Positions 34,620 to 43,305 of a stretch of DNA of 64,000 nt are shown piece after piece; within the stretch, counting starts at the first letter, position 1, and each line of letters begins with the position of its first letter. The stretch is taken from positions 52,543 to 116,542 of the forward strand of contig JAMCWD010000022.1 in assembly GCA_023475345.1 (NCBI GenBank), written 5' to 3'. Source of the DNA: Chloroflexota bacterium (GTDB lineage: Bacteria; Vulcanimicrobiota; JAMCWD01). The notes below the pieces were generated by a model that saw only the letters and a program-made list of their open reading frames with translations, was not told the origin of the DNA and made no database searches. The position numbers and the translations under genes were made by a program.

Positions 34620-36605
34620 CTATGGGTTCTTTTTCTCCTGTTTATCACTTTCTCCGGCGCCTTCTTTGACGCCCATAATCCGGTAGATCTGCTGAAGCTC
34701 GGTTTTGCCTTTGATCTTAATAGGCTCGGCGGCTATTGCATCGAGGTGCTCGGCGCAAGCGTTGTATGTATTGACGTTAACGTTGACGGGGTTGCCGAAG
34801 GTTTTGCTCATGCCTTCGAGCCGTGCGGCCATGTTCACCGTATCGCCCAGGACGGTGTATTGTTTGCGCTGTGCACCGCCGACGACGCCGAGAGACACTT
34901 CGCCGGATGCGATGCCGACACCGATTGCGAAAGTTTTGCGCCCTGCATCTTCCCATTTCTTATTGAGTTCTGCAAGATCGTCCTGCATCTCCATACCGGC
35001 GCGGCATGCCGCCAGAGCATGGTTCGGCTCCCATCCTTTCACGCCGGGAAGACCGAATACCACCATCTGGGCGTCGCCTATATAAGTGAATACTACGCCG
35101 CCGTTTCTTTCGAACACGTGTCCCATGACGCCGTGATATTCGTGGAGCATTTCGGCGATTTCCATCGGGTCCATGCTTTCCGAAAGCGTGGTGTAGCCCC
35201 GGATATCGCTGAAAAGCACGCTGAGGTTGACCTTCTTGCGGAGGTCGTCTTCGCTCTTACCTTTTGCATATTCCTCGATGAATGGAATAGGCAGCGGCGC
35301 GAACTCCTCGACGATTTCGCGGAAACGCTGCTTGGCTTTCTCCTCGACATGGATCCGGTACATCGTTACGACGCCTGCGGTCAATAGCAGCGAAACTTCG
35401 GGCGCGGTTATAAAAAGCATCGAGCCGGAAGAAAGGAAATTAAGAAGGGCAAAAACTCCTGCCCCGATAACGAAGATTATCGTAACGCCGAGGCCGATTC
35501 TCGGAGGGATGAAGGGGAGAATGAACGCGGGCAGGAACCCCATGAACAATATAAACAAAAGGTTCCATTCCATGCCCGCCATCTTTGTAAAATTGCCTTC
35601 GAGCATTGAGAGCAGTATGTTCAGGTGGATGATGCTCCCCGGCATCCTGCCCAGAGGAGTGTTTTTGATGTCTTCTCCCGCCGCCGCCGTAACGCCGATA
35701 AGGACAAGCTTATCTTTGAAATAATATTTTACATCTTCATCGGACATCGACAAAACGTCGGAAAACGAGTAGAAGTTCGTCATGCCTCCTGCGGTAAAAC
35801 CTATTTCATCTTTCTTTACATCCTCATCGGAAACAAGGTAGCTTATACGCATTTCATTGCGGTAAGTAGGCACTTTCAGATCCCCTATCTTGAGGAACCC
35901 TTTTTCGGGATGGTTCTGAATATTTTCAAGCGGGAGATTGAGAAGGTGGGAGTAAGCAAGGAGATCCAGCGAGTAAAGAAGCTTATCGTTTAATGACGCC
36001 ATCAAGGGAATCCTTCGGACTATGCCGTCCTGGTCGGCTAATTCAAAGGTGTACCCGATATGGGTGAGCTTCTTTTCGTCAGACCATTGGGAAACCAGCA
36101 TCGGGTAAGGCTCCCTGAGCCTCAATTCTCCGCCTTCCTTGTAGAATGAACACGTGAGAATGACGTTGTTCGAGGAGTTCAGCGCATCCGCAAGCGCCTT
36201 ATCGTCATTTGGGTCGCTTGCTTCCTGGAACAGGATATCGATTGTAATTGTCTTTGCGCCTGCTTTATCCAGCTTTTTTATCAGTTCCGCATGCCTTTCG
36301 CGCGGGAAAGGCCACTTGCCGACTTTCGGATCTGCAAGAGTTTTTTCGTCGATGTTTATTACCGAGATCCTGGCGTACTGTTCGCCTGCCGCATCCTTCT
36401 GGACAAATTTGAAACGCGACTGGTAAAAATAGTTATATACGAGATTGTCAAGCTGGCTGAACGGGCTTCCGGCGCCCCAGTTCCATGCCATCGCGAACGT
36501 GAGTATAAGTACGAAGAACGAACATCCAATCCCCAGCAGTACGGCTTTTATCTTCTCGCCTTTTAAATTGATTTTCCCCGGAGCCTTTTTTTCTTTCGCA
36601 GGCAT
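34620..36605 (-). CDS. CHASE2-domain adenylate/guanylate cyclase
   Basis: A 661-residue protein from ATG 36605 (GAGGGGGG upstream; an in-frame GTG at 36623 lies in the Shine-Dalgarno). One membrane segment (about 22-42), an extracytoplasmic CHASE2 sensor (about 60-345, with DEKTLADPKVGKWPFPRERHAELI), then two or three membrane segments (about 350-410), then a class III cyclase (about 455-630). Metal-binding Asp467 lies in LFSDIRGYT and Asp511 in YIGDAQM. The usual adenine-recognition Lys two residues before YIGD is Thr507 here. The product would be cAMP or cGMP made on sensing a periplasmic signal. It lies alone, in the opposite direction to mnmA. Confidence 0.88.
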   Translation of the reverse strand: MPAKEKKAPGKINLKGEKIKAVLLGIGCSFFVLILTFAMAWNWGAGSPFSQLDNLVYNYFYQSRFKFVQKDAAGEQYARISVINIDEKTLADPKVGKWPFPRERHAELIKKLDKAGAKTITIDILFQEASDPNDDKALADALNSSNNVILTCSFYKEGGELRLREPYPMLVSQWSDEKKLTHIGYTFELADQDGIVRRIPLMASLNDKLLYSLDLLAYSHLLNLPLENIQNHPEKGFLKIGDLKVPTYRNEMRISYLVSDEDVKKDEIGFTAGGMTNFYSFSDVLSMSDEDVKYYFKDKLVLIGVTAAAGEDIKNTPLGRMPGSIIHLNILLSMLEGNFTKMAGMEWNLLFILFMGFLPAFILPFIPPRIGLGVTIIFVIGAGVFALLNFLSSGSMLFITAPEVSLLLTAGVVTMYRIHVEEKAKQRFREIVEEFAPLPIPFIEEYAKGKSEDDLRKKVNLSVLFSDIRGYTTLSESMDPMEIAEMLHEYHGVMGHVFERNGGVVFTYIGDAQMVVFGLPGVKGWEPNHALAACRAGMEMQDDLAELNKKWEDAGRKTFAIGVGIASGEVSLGVVGGAQRKQYTVLGDTVNMAARLEGMSKTFGNPVNVNVNTYNACAEHLDAIAAEPIKIKGKTELQQIYRIMGVKEGAGESDKQEKKNP

Positions 36606-36667
36606 TGGCACAACCCCCCTCACCTTTATCTTAAAATGAAATTTCGCCGGAAGCCCGAATGCTCCTC

Positions 36668-36696
36668 TTGTTGTACCGCTAAAGTTATCCTATAAT
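36668..36696 (+). promoter_or_regulatory. promoter directly upstream of mnmA
   Basis: TTGTTG (36668-36673), 17-base spacer, consensus TATAAT (36691-36696). Transcription would begin at 36702-36703, the A of the mnmA ATG. There is no Shine-Dalgarno in front of it, so the transcript is probably leaderless. Confidence 0.6.
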
Positions 36697-36702
36697 GAAC
36701 CC

Positions 36703-37758
36703 ATGTCTGAAAAGAGTAAAACCGCGGCGATTGCGATGAGCGGGGGAGTCGATTCCTCTTATACCGCTTATTTATTGGATAAGGAAGGATACAACTGTTT
36801 CGGTGTGACCATGCTGGTAGGCGAAAATCCCGCCCAGGCTAAATCTATCGAGAGGGCCGGGAAAGTTGCTGGAAGCCTTGGCATCCCGCATCATGTAATT
36901 GACCTGAGAAAAGATTTTGAAAAACTTGTTATAAAGCCATTCGTGGAATCTTATGCCGCAGGTATCACGCCCAACCCGTGTATTGTCTGTAACCCTTTTG
37001 TCAAGTTCGGTCTTCTTATGGAAAAAACAGGAGAACTGGGGGCCGGGTTTTTTGCCACCGGGCATTATGTGCGCAAAGAAAACGATCCCGGGACCGGCAG
37101 ATTCCTGATTCGCCGGGGGAAGGACGACAAAAAAGATCAATCTTATTTCCTGTACAGGCTGAGCCAGGAGCAATTGGGCAGGGCTATTTTCCCGCTGGGT
37201 GGTTATACAAAGGTTGAAGTGAAAAAGAAGGCCGCCGAGGTAAGGCTGCCGCTGCCCGAAGTTATAGAAGAGTCCCAGGAGATTTGCTTCGTGCCGGGTG
37301 CCGATTACCAGGCGTTCATAAGGAATAATTTCAGCGGAGCGTATTCGCCGGGTCCTATACTGGACGAGGGCGGGAAAAAGCTGGGGGAGCATAAGGGACT
37401 CCCGTTTTATACGGTAGGGCAGCGGAAGGGCCTTGGCATATCGGCGAAAGAACCTCTTTTCATATTGAAGATTTTGCCCGGGGACAACGCTGTCATTGTC
37501 GGCCCCGGCGAATCTTTGCTCGAAGACGAATGCGAAGTAGCGGATGTCAACTGGATCATTCAGGAGCCCGATAAGCCTTTCGATGCGGGTGTCCGGCCCA
37601 GGTACAAGGCTCCTGCAAGCCTGGCCCGGATCATCCCGCTGGGAGGCGGGAGAGCAAAGGTCGTTTTTGAAAAGCCTCAAAGAGCGCTGACCCCGGGCCA
37701 GTCGGCTGTCTTTTATGACGGCGACCTTCTCCTCGGCGGCGGGGTTATTCAAGGCTGA
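36703..37758 (+). CDS. mnmA: tRNA-uridine 2-sulfurtransferase MnmA
   Basis: Makes the 2-thio group of the wobble uridine in tRNA-Lys/Glu/Gln, using ATP and a sulfur relay. The 351 residues show the PP-loop SGGVDSS (13-19), NPCIVCN with the catalytic Cys93, and the second cysteine C195 in SQEICF, followed by the GQRKGLGIS motif and the C-terminal beta-barrel. The spacing matches the family (about 360 residues). A leaderless ATG is suggested by the adjacent TATAAT. No cysteine desulfurase gene is next to it. Confidence 0.95.
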   Translation: MSEKSKTAAIAMSGGVDSSYTAYLLDKEGYNCFGVTMLVGENPAQAKSIERAGKVAGSLGIPHHVIDLRKDFEKLVIKPFVESYAAGITPNPCIVCNPFVKFGLLMEKTGELGAGFFATGHYVRKENDPGTGRFLIRRGKDDKKDQSYFLYRLSQEQLGRAIFPLGGYTKVEVKKKAAEVRLPLPEVIEESQEICFVPGADYQAFIRNNFSGAYSPGPILDEGGKKLGEHKGLPFYTVGQRKGLGISAKEPLFILKILPGDNAVIVGPGESLLEDECEVADVNWIIQEPDKPFDAGVRPRYKAPASLARIIPLGGGRAKVVFEKPQRALTPGQSAVFYDGDLLLGGGVIQG

Positions 37759-37827
37759 TCAAAAGGATTCATATATTTTTCCAAGAACTTATTTAACCCG
37801 GCTGCCGGTATTCACAGGAGCTTTTAT

Positions 37828-39162
37828 ATGATATGGAAAGAAAAAAAGAAAGCGATTATCACGCTCCTTGTATGTATGATATTAATTGCTGTTGTTGTAG
37901 TTCCGGCATTCAAATATTTTTCAAAGATAACCCTGCAAAAAAAACTGTCTATGGCGGATGCAGGCATAACGGGTAACCGGGGATCTTATTCAACAAGTAT
38001 AAATAAGCGCAATATTCCGGCTTTACGGGAATATGCCGCGGACCCCGGAACGAAAGCGGTTATTTCCCGGTTTGATTCCCTTCCGGTTCCCGAGATGGCG
38101 CGGGAAGCCGACCTGTTTGCAGACGTTTGTATCGGTGATAAAACATTCATGCAGGGGGTGAGTTCTTCGCCTGTGGCGAGTCTTTATTCCAGCGCGTTCA
38201 GACCGCTTGAAAAAATCGATCCTCTCGTAAAAGAGAGGGTCGAAAGAGGCGACAGCTATGAAGAAATATTAGAAGACGTCATAAATAAAATCAAGGTCTC
38301 GAACAGGCCGGTTCCAAAAGAAGCTGCGACAGCATGGGCAGGCGTTTTGTTCAGCCAGGGGAAGACAAAAGAGGCTGCGGAAGTAGTCAACAAATATATC
38401 AAAAAAGACGAGCAGGACAACCGCCTTTTCGGCATGATTTTTTTTGACCTGCAGGATAATCCCGGCTCGATGCAGGTTTTTATGAGAGCCATAACGAGGG
38501 AACCGGAAAACTATCCCGATATGGGCCAGTCGCTCCTGTTTTACGCCAAGAATTGTATCAGTCTTGCACACAACATGCCGGATGTTCCCGAAAACTCCGC
38601 AGTCAGGATTGAGTTGCTGCATACAGCGGAAAAAATTTTAGAAGGCCTGCCGAATAAAAACGCGCTGGAAGAAGCGTACATCGATTTGCAAGCCGTCTAT
38701 TCGGGACTGGCGGAGTTGTACTCCAAACAGGGCGATAACGCAGGGGCGAAAAAGTATCGAAGGAAAGTTGAAGAAGTAAGCCCGCTGCCGCTTATGAGCA
38801 TGGGTGAGTTGTATCTGTTCGGCAGGAGCATGGAGGACGGGGAAAGGTATTTTAATGCCGCATTAACGATAGAATCTAAAAAAAACAAACCGGGCGGTGT
38901 GCTGACCGGGATATGCCGCGATTCCCTGGAAGAAATAAAAAAGTTGCGGGAAAATTACAAGGGAAGTGAGCAGGCGGCAGGCGGAAAAGAATTGCCCGGA
39001 CACTTTACCCGCGTATTTTTTCTTTTAAAATCAGGCGGAAGATATGAAGAGGCCGAAGAATATTTAATGAACGCTTTGAAAATATGCGAGACAGACCGGG
39101 TAAATGAAAATGACCGGACATATAAAAAGCTGCGCAACCTGTATAACGATCTGAAAAAGTAA
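37828..39162 (+). CDS. membrane-anchored TPR-like protein of unknown function
   Basis: A 444-residue protein with one N-terminal membrane segment (about residues 9-29) after a short KKK-rich tail, and an external helical part. Residues about 165-440 look like irregular TPR repeats (AATAWAGVLFSQGKTKEAAEVV, YLFGRSMEDGERYFNAALTI, GGRYEEAEEYLMNALKICET). I see no catalytic motif. A GGAGC Shine-Dalgarno precedes the ATG. It is a single gene in the same direction as mnmA with a 69-base gap. Confidence 0.7.
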   Translation: MIWKEKKKAIITLLVCMILIAVVVVPAFKYFSKITLQKKLSMADAGITGNRGSYSTSINKRNIPALREYAADPGTKAVISRFDSLPVPEMAREADLFADVCIGDKTFMQGVSSSPVASLYSSAFRPLEKIDPLVKERVERGDSYEEILEDVINKIKVSNRPVPKEAATAWAGVLFSQGKTKEAAEVVNKYIKKDEQDNRLFGMIFFDLQDNPGSMQVFMRAITREPENYPDMGQSLLFYAKNCISLAHNMPDVPENSAVRIELLHTAEKILEGLPNKNALEEAYIDLQAVYSGLAELYSKQGDNAGAKKYRRKVEEVSPLPLMSMGELYLFGRSMEDGERYFNAALTIESKKNKPGGVLTGICRDSLEEIKKLRENYKGSEQAAGGKELPGHFTRVFFLLKSGGRYEEAEEYLMNALKICETDRVNENDRTYKKLRNLYNDLKK

Positions 39163-39311
39163 TAACAAAGCGGTGGAACTGAAGGAAAAGTCGGAAGAAG
39201 GCGGCGGAAGCGAATGAAGAGCGCTGAATAGCCCCGATCCTGATTGCCGATCAGGAAACTTTTCAGGCAGCCTCTCCGGGAATTATCAATATTTAAACCG
39301 GGTTTCAGTAA

Positions 39312-39340
39312 ATAAAAAAGCCGGGGGTAAGCCCCGGCTC
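39312..39340 (-). terminator. rho-independent terminator of the small minus-strand gene
   Basis: On the minus strand, GCCGGGG...CCCCGGC with a 5-base loop is followed by TTTTTT. It ends the gene at 39361-39765. Confidence 0.75.
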
Positions 39341-39360
39341 TGATTTCTAAACGGAGGCGT

Positions 39361-39765
39361 TTATTCCATCAGGAGAGTCTTCGGAGGCGAAAGGTGGAGG
39401 CCGTTGAGGGTTATTATCTCGCCGTGAGGATAGCTCGGCCCGTTGAGGTCCAGATCCTTGAATTTATCCGTGGTGAGGTTGCCCGAATTCAGGTAAAATT
39501 CATCTTCGACCTGGTTGATGAACTTAGCGACCTGGGGTGATGACTGTTTCGGAGCCGTCAAAACCTTTTCAGGCTCAGGCTTCTTTTTATCGGACTTCCT
39601 GACTTCCTCTTTTTCCCCGGACTGGGCGGTGAGCGCCCTGACAGACACCTCGTCTGTTATTTCCAGCGCATGATACTTTTCCTCCGGAGCTTCCGCCGGC
39701 CTGGGAGCCGCAGGCAGCGTCCTGGGAGCAAATTGTGTCCCTTCCACCCTGCTGATAGGATCCAT
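39361..39765 (-). CDS. small proline/lysine-rich protein of unknown function
   Basis: A 134-residue protein from ATG 39765, which has GGAGGTG 7 bases upstream; a frame from 39795 is less likely because it runs through the Shine-Dalgarno. Residues about 15-85 are rich in proline, lysine and glutamate and are probably disordered; the C-terminal 50 residues (FINQVEDEFYLNSGNLTTDKFKDLDL) may fold. No family recognised. A good Shine-Dalgarno and its own terminator support a real gene. Confidence 0.65.
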   Translation of the reverse strand: MDPISRVEGTQFAPRTLPAAPRPAEAPEEKYHALEITDEVSVRALTAQSGEKEEVRKSDKKKPEPEKVLTAPKQSSPQVAKFINQVEDEFYLNSGNLTTDKFKDLDLNGPSYPHGEIITLNGLHLSPPKTLLME

Positions 39766-39931
39766 AACATTCACCTCCACGATACCCGAAAACAAAAGAC
39801 TGCTTTCGAATCATCGTTTAACATTCCGGGCATAACCCATAAATTATGTTATATGAAGATACGCCCATGTCCACTTTTCGATTAAATAATACCATCCGCC
39901 ATATTTATCGTGAAGGGGGTTATTGTTAATT

Positions 39932-39945
39932 ATTTGTTAACAAAT
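39932..39945. promoter_or_regulatory. 14-bp palindrome, possible operator
   Basis: ATTTGTTAACAAAT is a perfect palindrome in the gap upstream of tldD, where an operator would be expected. No binding protein is known. Confidence 0.3.
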
Positions 39946-40034
39946 CAATGAATAATCCTGTAAATAATTGATAAATCAGGAAGGAGAGTAACGGGCCGTG
40001 GGAGAAGATATAAACAGAAAAAGGGTTAAAAACA

Positions 40035-40173
40035 GAGGCGGTCTGAAAAGACGGAGCCATCCGCAGGGCGAGGTTTTCCCGCCCGGCAGGTATATATAAA
40101 AATACCATACTGCGTGATCACTCCTTGTCCCCCTGGAGGGGAATAAAGTTGTGCCGGTTTTTTAGACAGCCTC
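40035..40173. repeat. MITE-like repeat, long form
   Basis: Begins GAGGCGGTCTGAAAAG and ends TTTTTTAGACAGCCTC, near-perfect inverted ends. It shares GGAGGGGAAT...CCGG...TAGACAGC with the 77-bp unit at 12788. The interior folds and could be a structured RNA (see findings). It lies directly before the hairpin at 40178 and tldD. Confidence 0.4.
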
Positions 40174-40177
40174 CACA

Positions 40178-40203
40178 ACTCGCCCTGAAGGCGGGTTTTT
40201 TTT
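40178..40203 (+). terminator. rho-independent terminator upstream of tldD
   Basis: A 7-bp stem (ACTCGCC 40178-40184 / GGCGGGT 40190-40196, loop CTGAA) with T x8 (40196-40203) ends 23 bases before tldD. No plus-strand protein gene lies close upstream, so it ends a short transcript or acts as an attenuator of the tldD leader. Confidence 0.65.
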
Positions 40204-40226
40204 AGCCAAGATCTTAAGGAGGAGCC

Positions 40227-41678
40227 ATGAAACGCCGTCTTTTGCATATACTGGAATACGCAAGGAAAAAAGGAGTGTCTTATGGCGATGTCCGCTGGGT
40301 GAAGAGACATTACCGGAACCTGAGCGCTTTAAACCAGAAGCTCGAGCATGTAGCCGATAACAGGAGCGAGGGGTTCGGCATAAGGGTCATCGTCCGTGGA
40401 CGCTGGGGCTTCAGTTCCACTTTCAGGAAAGACCGGAGATCGCTTGAAAGGATGGTTGACGAAGCCATAAATATAGCAAAGGCATCCAGCCTTACCCCGG
40501 CGGTGCCTGTCAGGCTGAGCAAGGAACGGGTTTATAAAGGCAAGTATTCGACCAATTACCAGATAGATCCGTTTTCCGTCCCCATGGAGGAAAAAATCAG
40601 CCTCATCATCGCATGCACGAAGGAGATGATGAAAGTTCCCAATATCCGCGTGGCCAGGGCCGGGCTCGATTTTTTCCGAGAAGAAAAGATTTTCATGAAT
40701 ACCGAAGGCACCATAACGGAGCAGGAGATAGTGAATTCGGGAGGCGGCATTTTTGCAATCGCCGTTGACGGGGACGAGGTCCAGTTCAGGTCTTATCCCG
40801 CATCTTTTGACGGCGATATCGGAGCAGGGGGCTTTGAATGCGTCGAAAGGCTCCACCTGCTGGAAAATGCAGAAAGAGTGGCCCATGAAGCGCACGACCT
40901 GCTTTATGCAAAACAATGCCCTTCGGGAGTGAAGGATATAATACTTGGACCCGCCCAGCTTGCTCTCCAGGTACATGAAAGCTGCGGCCATCCGGCGGAA
41001 CTTGACAGGGTTCTGGGCACCGAGGCAAGTTATGCAGGCACCAGTTTCATTACCCCGGCAAAAAGATGGACACTACAATACGGCTCTCCCCAGGTTACCA
41101 TAACCGCCGATGCAATGCTGCCCGGAGGTCTCGGCAGTTTCGGGTTTGATGACGAGGGGGTACCGGCTCAGAGGGTTTTCCTGGTGGAAAGGGGCATATT
41201 CAAGAATTATCTTTCCTCCCGCCAGACTGCAGTCGGGTTCGACGAAAAGTCCAACGGCACCATGAGGGCGGACGGCTGGAGGAACGCGCCCCTGATAAGG
41301 ATGACCAATATCAACCTTGAGCCTGGCGACTGGACCACCGAAGAGATGGTAAAGACCACCCAGGACGGCATTTACATGGAAACCAATCACTGCTGGTCGA
41401 TTGACGAGCGGAGGCTGAATTTCCAGTTCGGCTGTGAGATGGCGTATGAGATAAAGAACGGCAAAAAAGGGCAATTGATTAAAAATTCGTCATATACCGG
41501 CATAACCCCGGAATTCTGGAATTCCTGCGATGCCGTTGCGAATAAAAACGAATGGAAATTATGGGGAGTAAACCATTGTGGGAAAGGCGAACCCGGCCAG
41601 GTAATGCGTGTGGGGCACGGCACCGCTCCGGCCCGTTTCAGGGGGGTACAGGTCGGAATAGGGAAGTGGAAGAAATAA
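40227..41678 (+). CDS. tldD: metalloprotease TldD
   Basis: The catalytic subunit of the TldD/TldE protease, which trims peptides and helps mature small peptides or antitoxins. The 483 residues contain the zinc motif HESCGH (H250-H255, HExxxH). AAGGAGGAG gives a strong Shine-Dalgarno. The next gene encodes TldE; the pair is the normal arrangement. A terminator-like hairpin sits in the leader. Confidence 0.93.
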   Translation: MKRRLLHILEYARKKGVSYGDVRWVKRHYRNLSALNQKLEHVADNRSEGFGIRVIVRGRWGFSSTFRKDRRSLERMVDEAINIAKASSLTPAVPVRLSKERVYKGKYSTNYQIDPFSVPMEEKISLIIACTKEMMKVPNIRVARAGLDFFREEKIFMNTEGTITEQEIVNSGGGIFAIAVDGDEVQFRSYPASFDGDIGAGGFECVERLHLLENAERVAHEAHDLLYAKQCPSGVKDIILGPAQLALQVHESCGHPAELDRVLGTEASYAGTSFITPAKRWTLQYGSPQVTITADAMLPGGLGSFGFDDEGVPAQRVFLVERGIFKNYLSSRQTAVGFDEKSNGTMRADGWRNAPLIRMTNINLEPGDWTTEEMVKTTQDGIYMETNHCWSIDERRLNFQFGCEMAYEIKNGKKGQLIKNSSYTGITPEFWNSCDAVANKNEWKLWGVNHCGKGEPGQVMRVGHGTAPARFRGVQVGIGKWKK

Positions 41679-41712
41679 TTATCGAAGCCGGATATTGAAA
41701 AGAGGTGTATTC

Positions 41713-43077
41713 ATGCTGGGCGAAAGAAAAATAAAAAAAATGATAAATGTTATTCTGGCGGCATCTCCCGCCGAGCAGACTGAAGTTCTTTGTATCGCCG
41801 GACAGGGCGGACTGACCAGGTTTGCAAATTCGGCCATCAATCAAAATGTCGCCAATGAAAATATCATTTTTCAGGTACGCTGCGCCAATGGGAAAAGGGT
41901 GGGCAGGGTGTTTGTCAATGGTATGGAAACCGCAAAGCTGAGGGAAGCGGTAAGGGATTGTCACGAGATGACCCTGAAAATGGAAGAAGATCCGGTATTT
42001 CCCGGTTTCCCGGAAGCCCCCGATGAGCCTTATCCGAAAGTCAGCGGTTTTAGCGAAGCGACAAATTTGATGACCCCAATGGATCGCGGCAATGCCGTCC
42101 TTGAACTGGTCAAAATAACAGAGGATGAAGGCCTGACTGTATTCGGCGCACTGTGGAACCAGACGCTGGAAATATCCATTGCCAACAGTGTAGGAGTATA
42201 TGGTTACCATCCTTTAACGGCCGCTTCCATGCGAGTCGTTTCTTCTTTCAAGGGGATGACCGGCTATGCTGAAAAATCCTCGTCGTCAATTGAAAATATC
42301 ACCGTAGAAGAGCTGGCTTCGGAAGCTATCGAAAGCTGCAGATATATGGGAGAGCTGGAAGAGATACCCCCCGGAGAATATGACCTGGTAATGGAAGAAT
42401 ACGGCGTTGCCGAGTATTTACACTTTCTGTGTTATGATGCTTTTTCCGCCCAGGCCGCCCAGGAAGGGCGCTCTTTCCTTTCCGAACATATAGGAGAGAA
42501 AGTAGTCGGCAAAAATATCAGCATTTCTGATGACCCGCTGACAGGCGAGGGACTGCCGATGCCTTTCGATTACGAGGGAGTCCCCCACAGGACACTGACC
42601 CTTATTGAGGAGGGCGTTGCAAAAAACCTGGTTTACGATACTTATTATGCGGCAAAGGGGAATACAAAATCTACAGGGAACGCGTGTTTCCCCAACCCTG
42701 AATTCGGGGCGCCTTTAGCCGCCAATATGACCGTCATGGCAGGCAATTCTTCACTGGAAGAGATGATTAGAAAAACTGAAGACGGGTTGTATGTGAAGAG
42801 GCTTCATTATTTAAGAGAAGCTCATCCCAAGAAAACTATCATTACGGGCATGACGCGGGACGGCCTTTATCTTATTAAAAACGGGGAGATAACGGCAAGG
42901 CTGAAGAACATGCGGTTTACCCAGTCGATAGCCGAAAGCCTCAATCATGTCGCGGCCATAGGCAAAAACAGGAAGCTCCTGGCCGAGCAGGATGAGTTTA
43001 CGGGCATAGCCATATCATCCCTGGTCCCGGCCATGAAGTTCAGGAAGTTCAATTTTACCGGCAAGACCACGTTCTAA
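41713..43077 (+). CDS. tldE: metalloprotease-associated TldE/PmbA
   Basis: The non-catalytic partner of TldD. I take ATG 41713 (AGAGGTG upstream) rather than TTG 41695, giving 454 residues. It has the family's VAEYLHFLCYDAFSAQAAQEGRSFL and CFPNPEFGAPLAANMTV, but lacks the HExxxH zinc motif, as expected for TldE. The start is 34 bases after tldD. Confidence 0.92.
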   Translation: MLGERKIKKMINVILAASPAEQTEVLCIAGQGGLTRFANSAINQNVANENIIFQVRCANGKRVGRVFVNGMETAKLREAVRDCHEMTLKMEEDPVFPGFPEAPDEPYPKVSGFSEATNLMTPMDRGNAVLELVKITEDEGLTVFGALWNQTLEISIANSVGVYGYHPLTAASMRVVSSFKGMTGYAEKSSSSIENITVEELASEAIESCRYMGELEEIPPGEYDLVMEEYGVAEYLHFLCYDAFSAQAAQEGRSFLSEHIGEKVVGKNISISDDPLTGEGLPMPFDYEGVPHRTLTLIEEGVAKNLVYDTYYAAKGNTKSTGNACFPNPEFGAPLAANMTVMAGNSSLEEMIRKTEDGLYVKRLHYLREAHPKKTIITGMTRDGLYLIKNGEITARLKNMRFTQSIAESLNHVAAIGKNRKLLAEQDEFTGIAISSLVPAMKFRKFNFTGKTTF

Positions 43078-43148
43078 TCCGCCCGGTTAAAATCATAATT
43101 AAAAGGAGGCGGTATCGGAATCAGTGCCCCGATTGCATGCGGATATTG

Positions 43149-43170
43149 AAACGGGGAAAGCCGTTTTTCC
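43149..43170 (+). terminator. possible terminator after tldE
   Basis: AAACGG (43149-43154) pairs with CCGTTT (43161-43166), followed by TTCCTTT. The stem is short, so efficiency is uncertain. Confidence 0.35.
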
Positions 43171-43204
43171 TTTAATTGTCGGCATTGTTCATCCTCACAG
43201 ATTA

Positions 43205-43233
43205 TTGCCAAAGCGACCCCCGGATGTTATAAT
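43205..43233 (+). promoter_or_regulatory. promoter of the GGDEF gene
   Basis: TTGCCA (43205-43210), 17 bases, TATAAT (43228-43233). The leader to the ATG at 43306 is about 66 bases and contains only a weak Shine-Dalgarno. Confidence 0.6.
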
Positions 43234-43305
43234 AAACGTGCCGGAAAATCCTAGGAAGAAACTACCATATTTCATCGTGTTATATTAAATATAATTGGGA
43301 CAGGC

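Noticed and set aside
36772..37752. 326-codon minus-strand frame
   Set aside because: Antisense shadow of mnmA.
40035..40203. 6S or SRP RNA
   Set aside because: No SRP GGAA tetraloop motif and no 6S-type consensus visible; better explained as a MITE-like repeat followed by a terminator.
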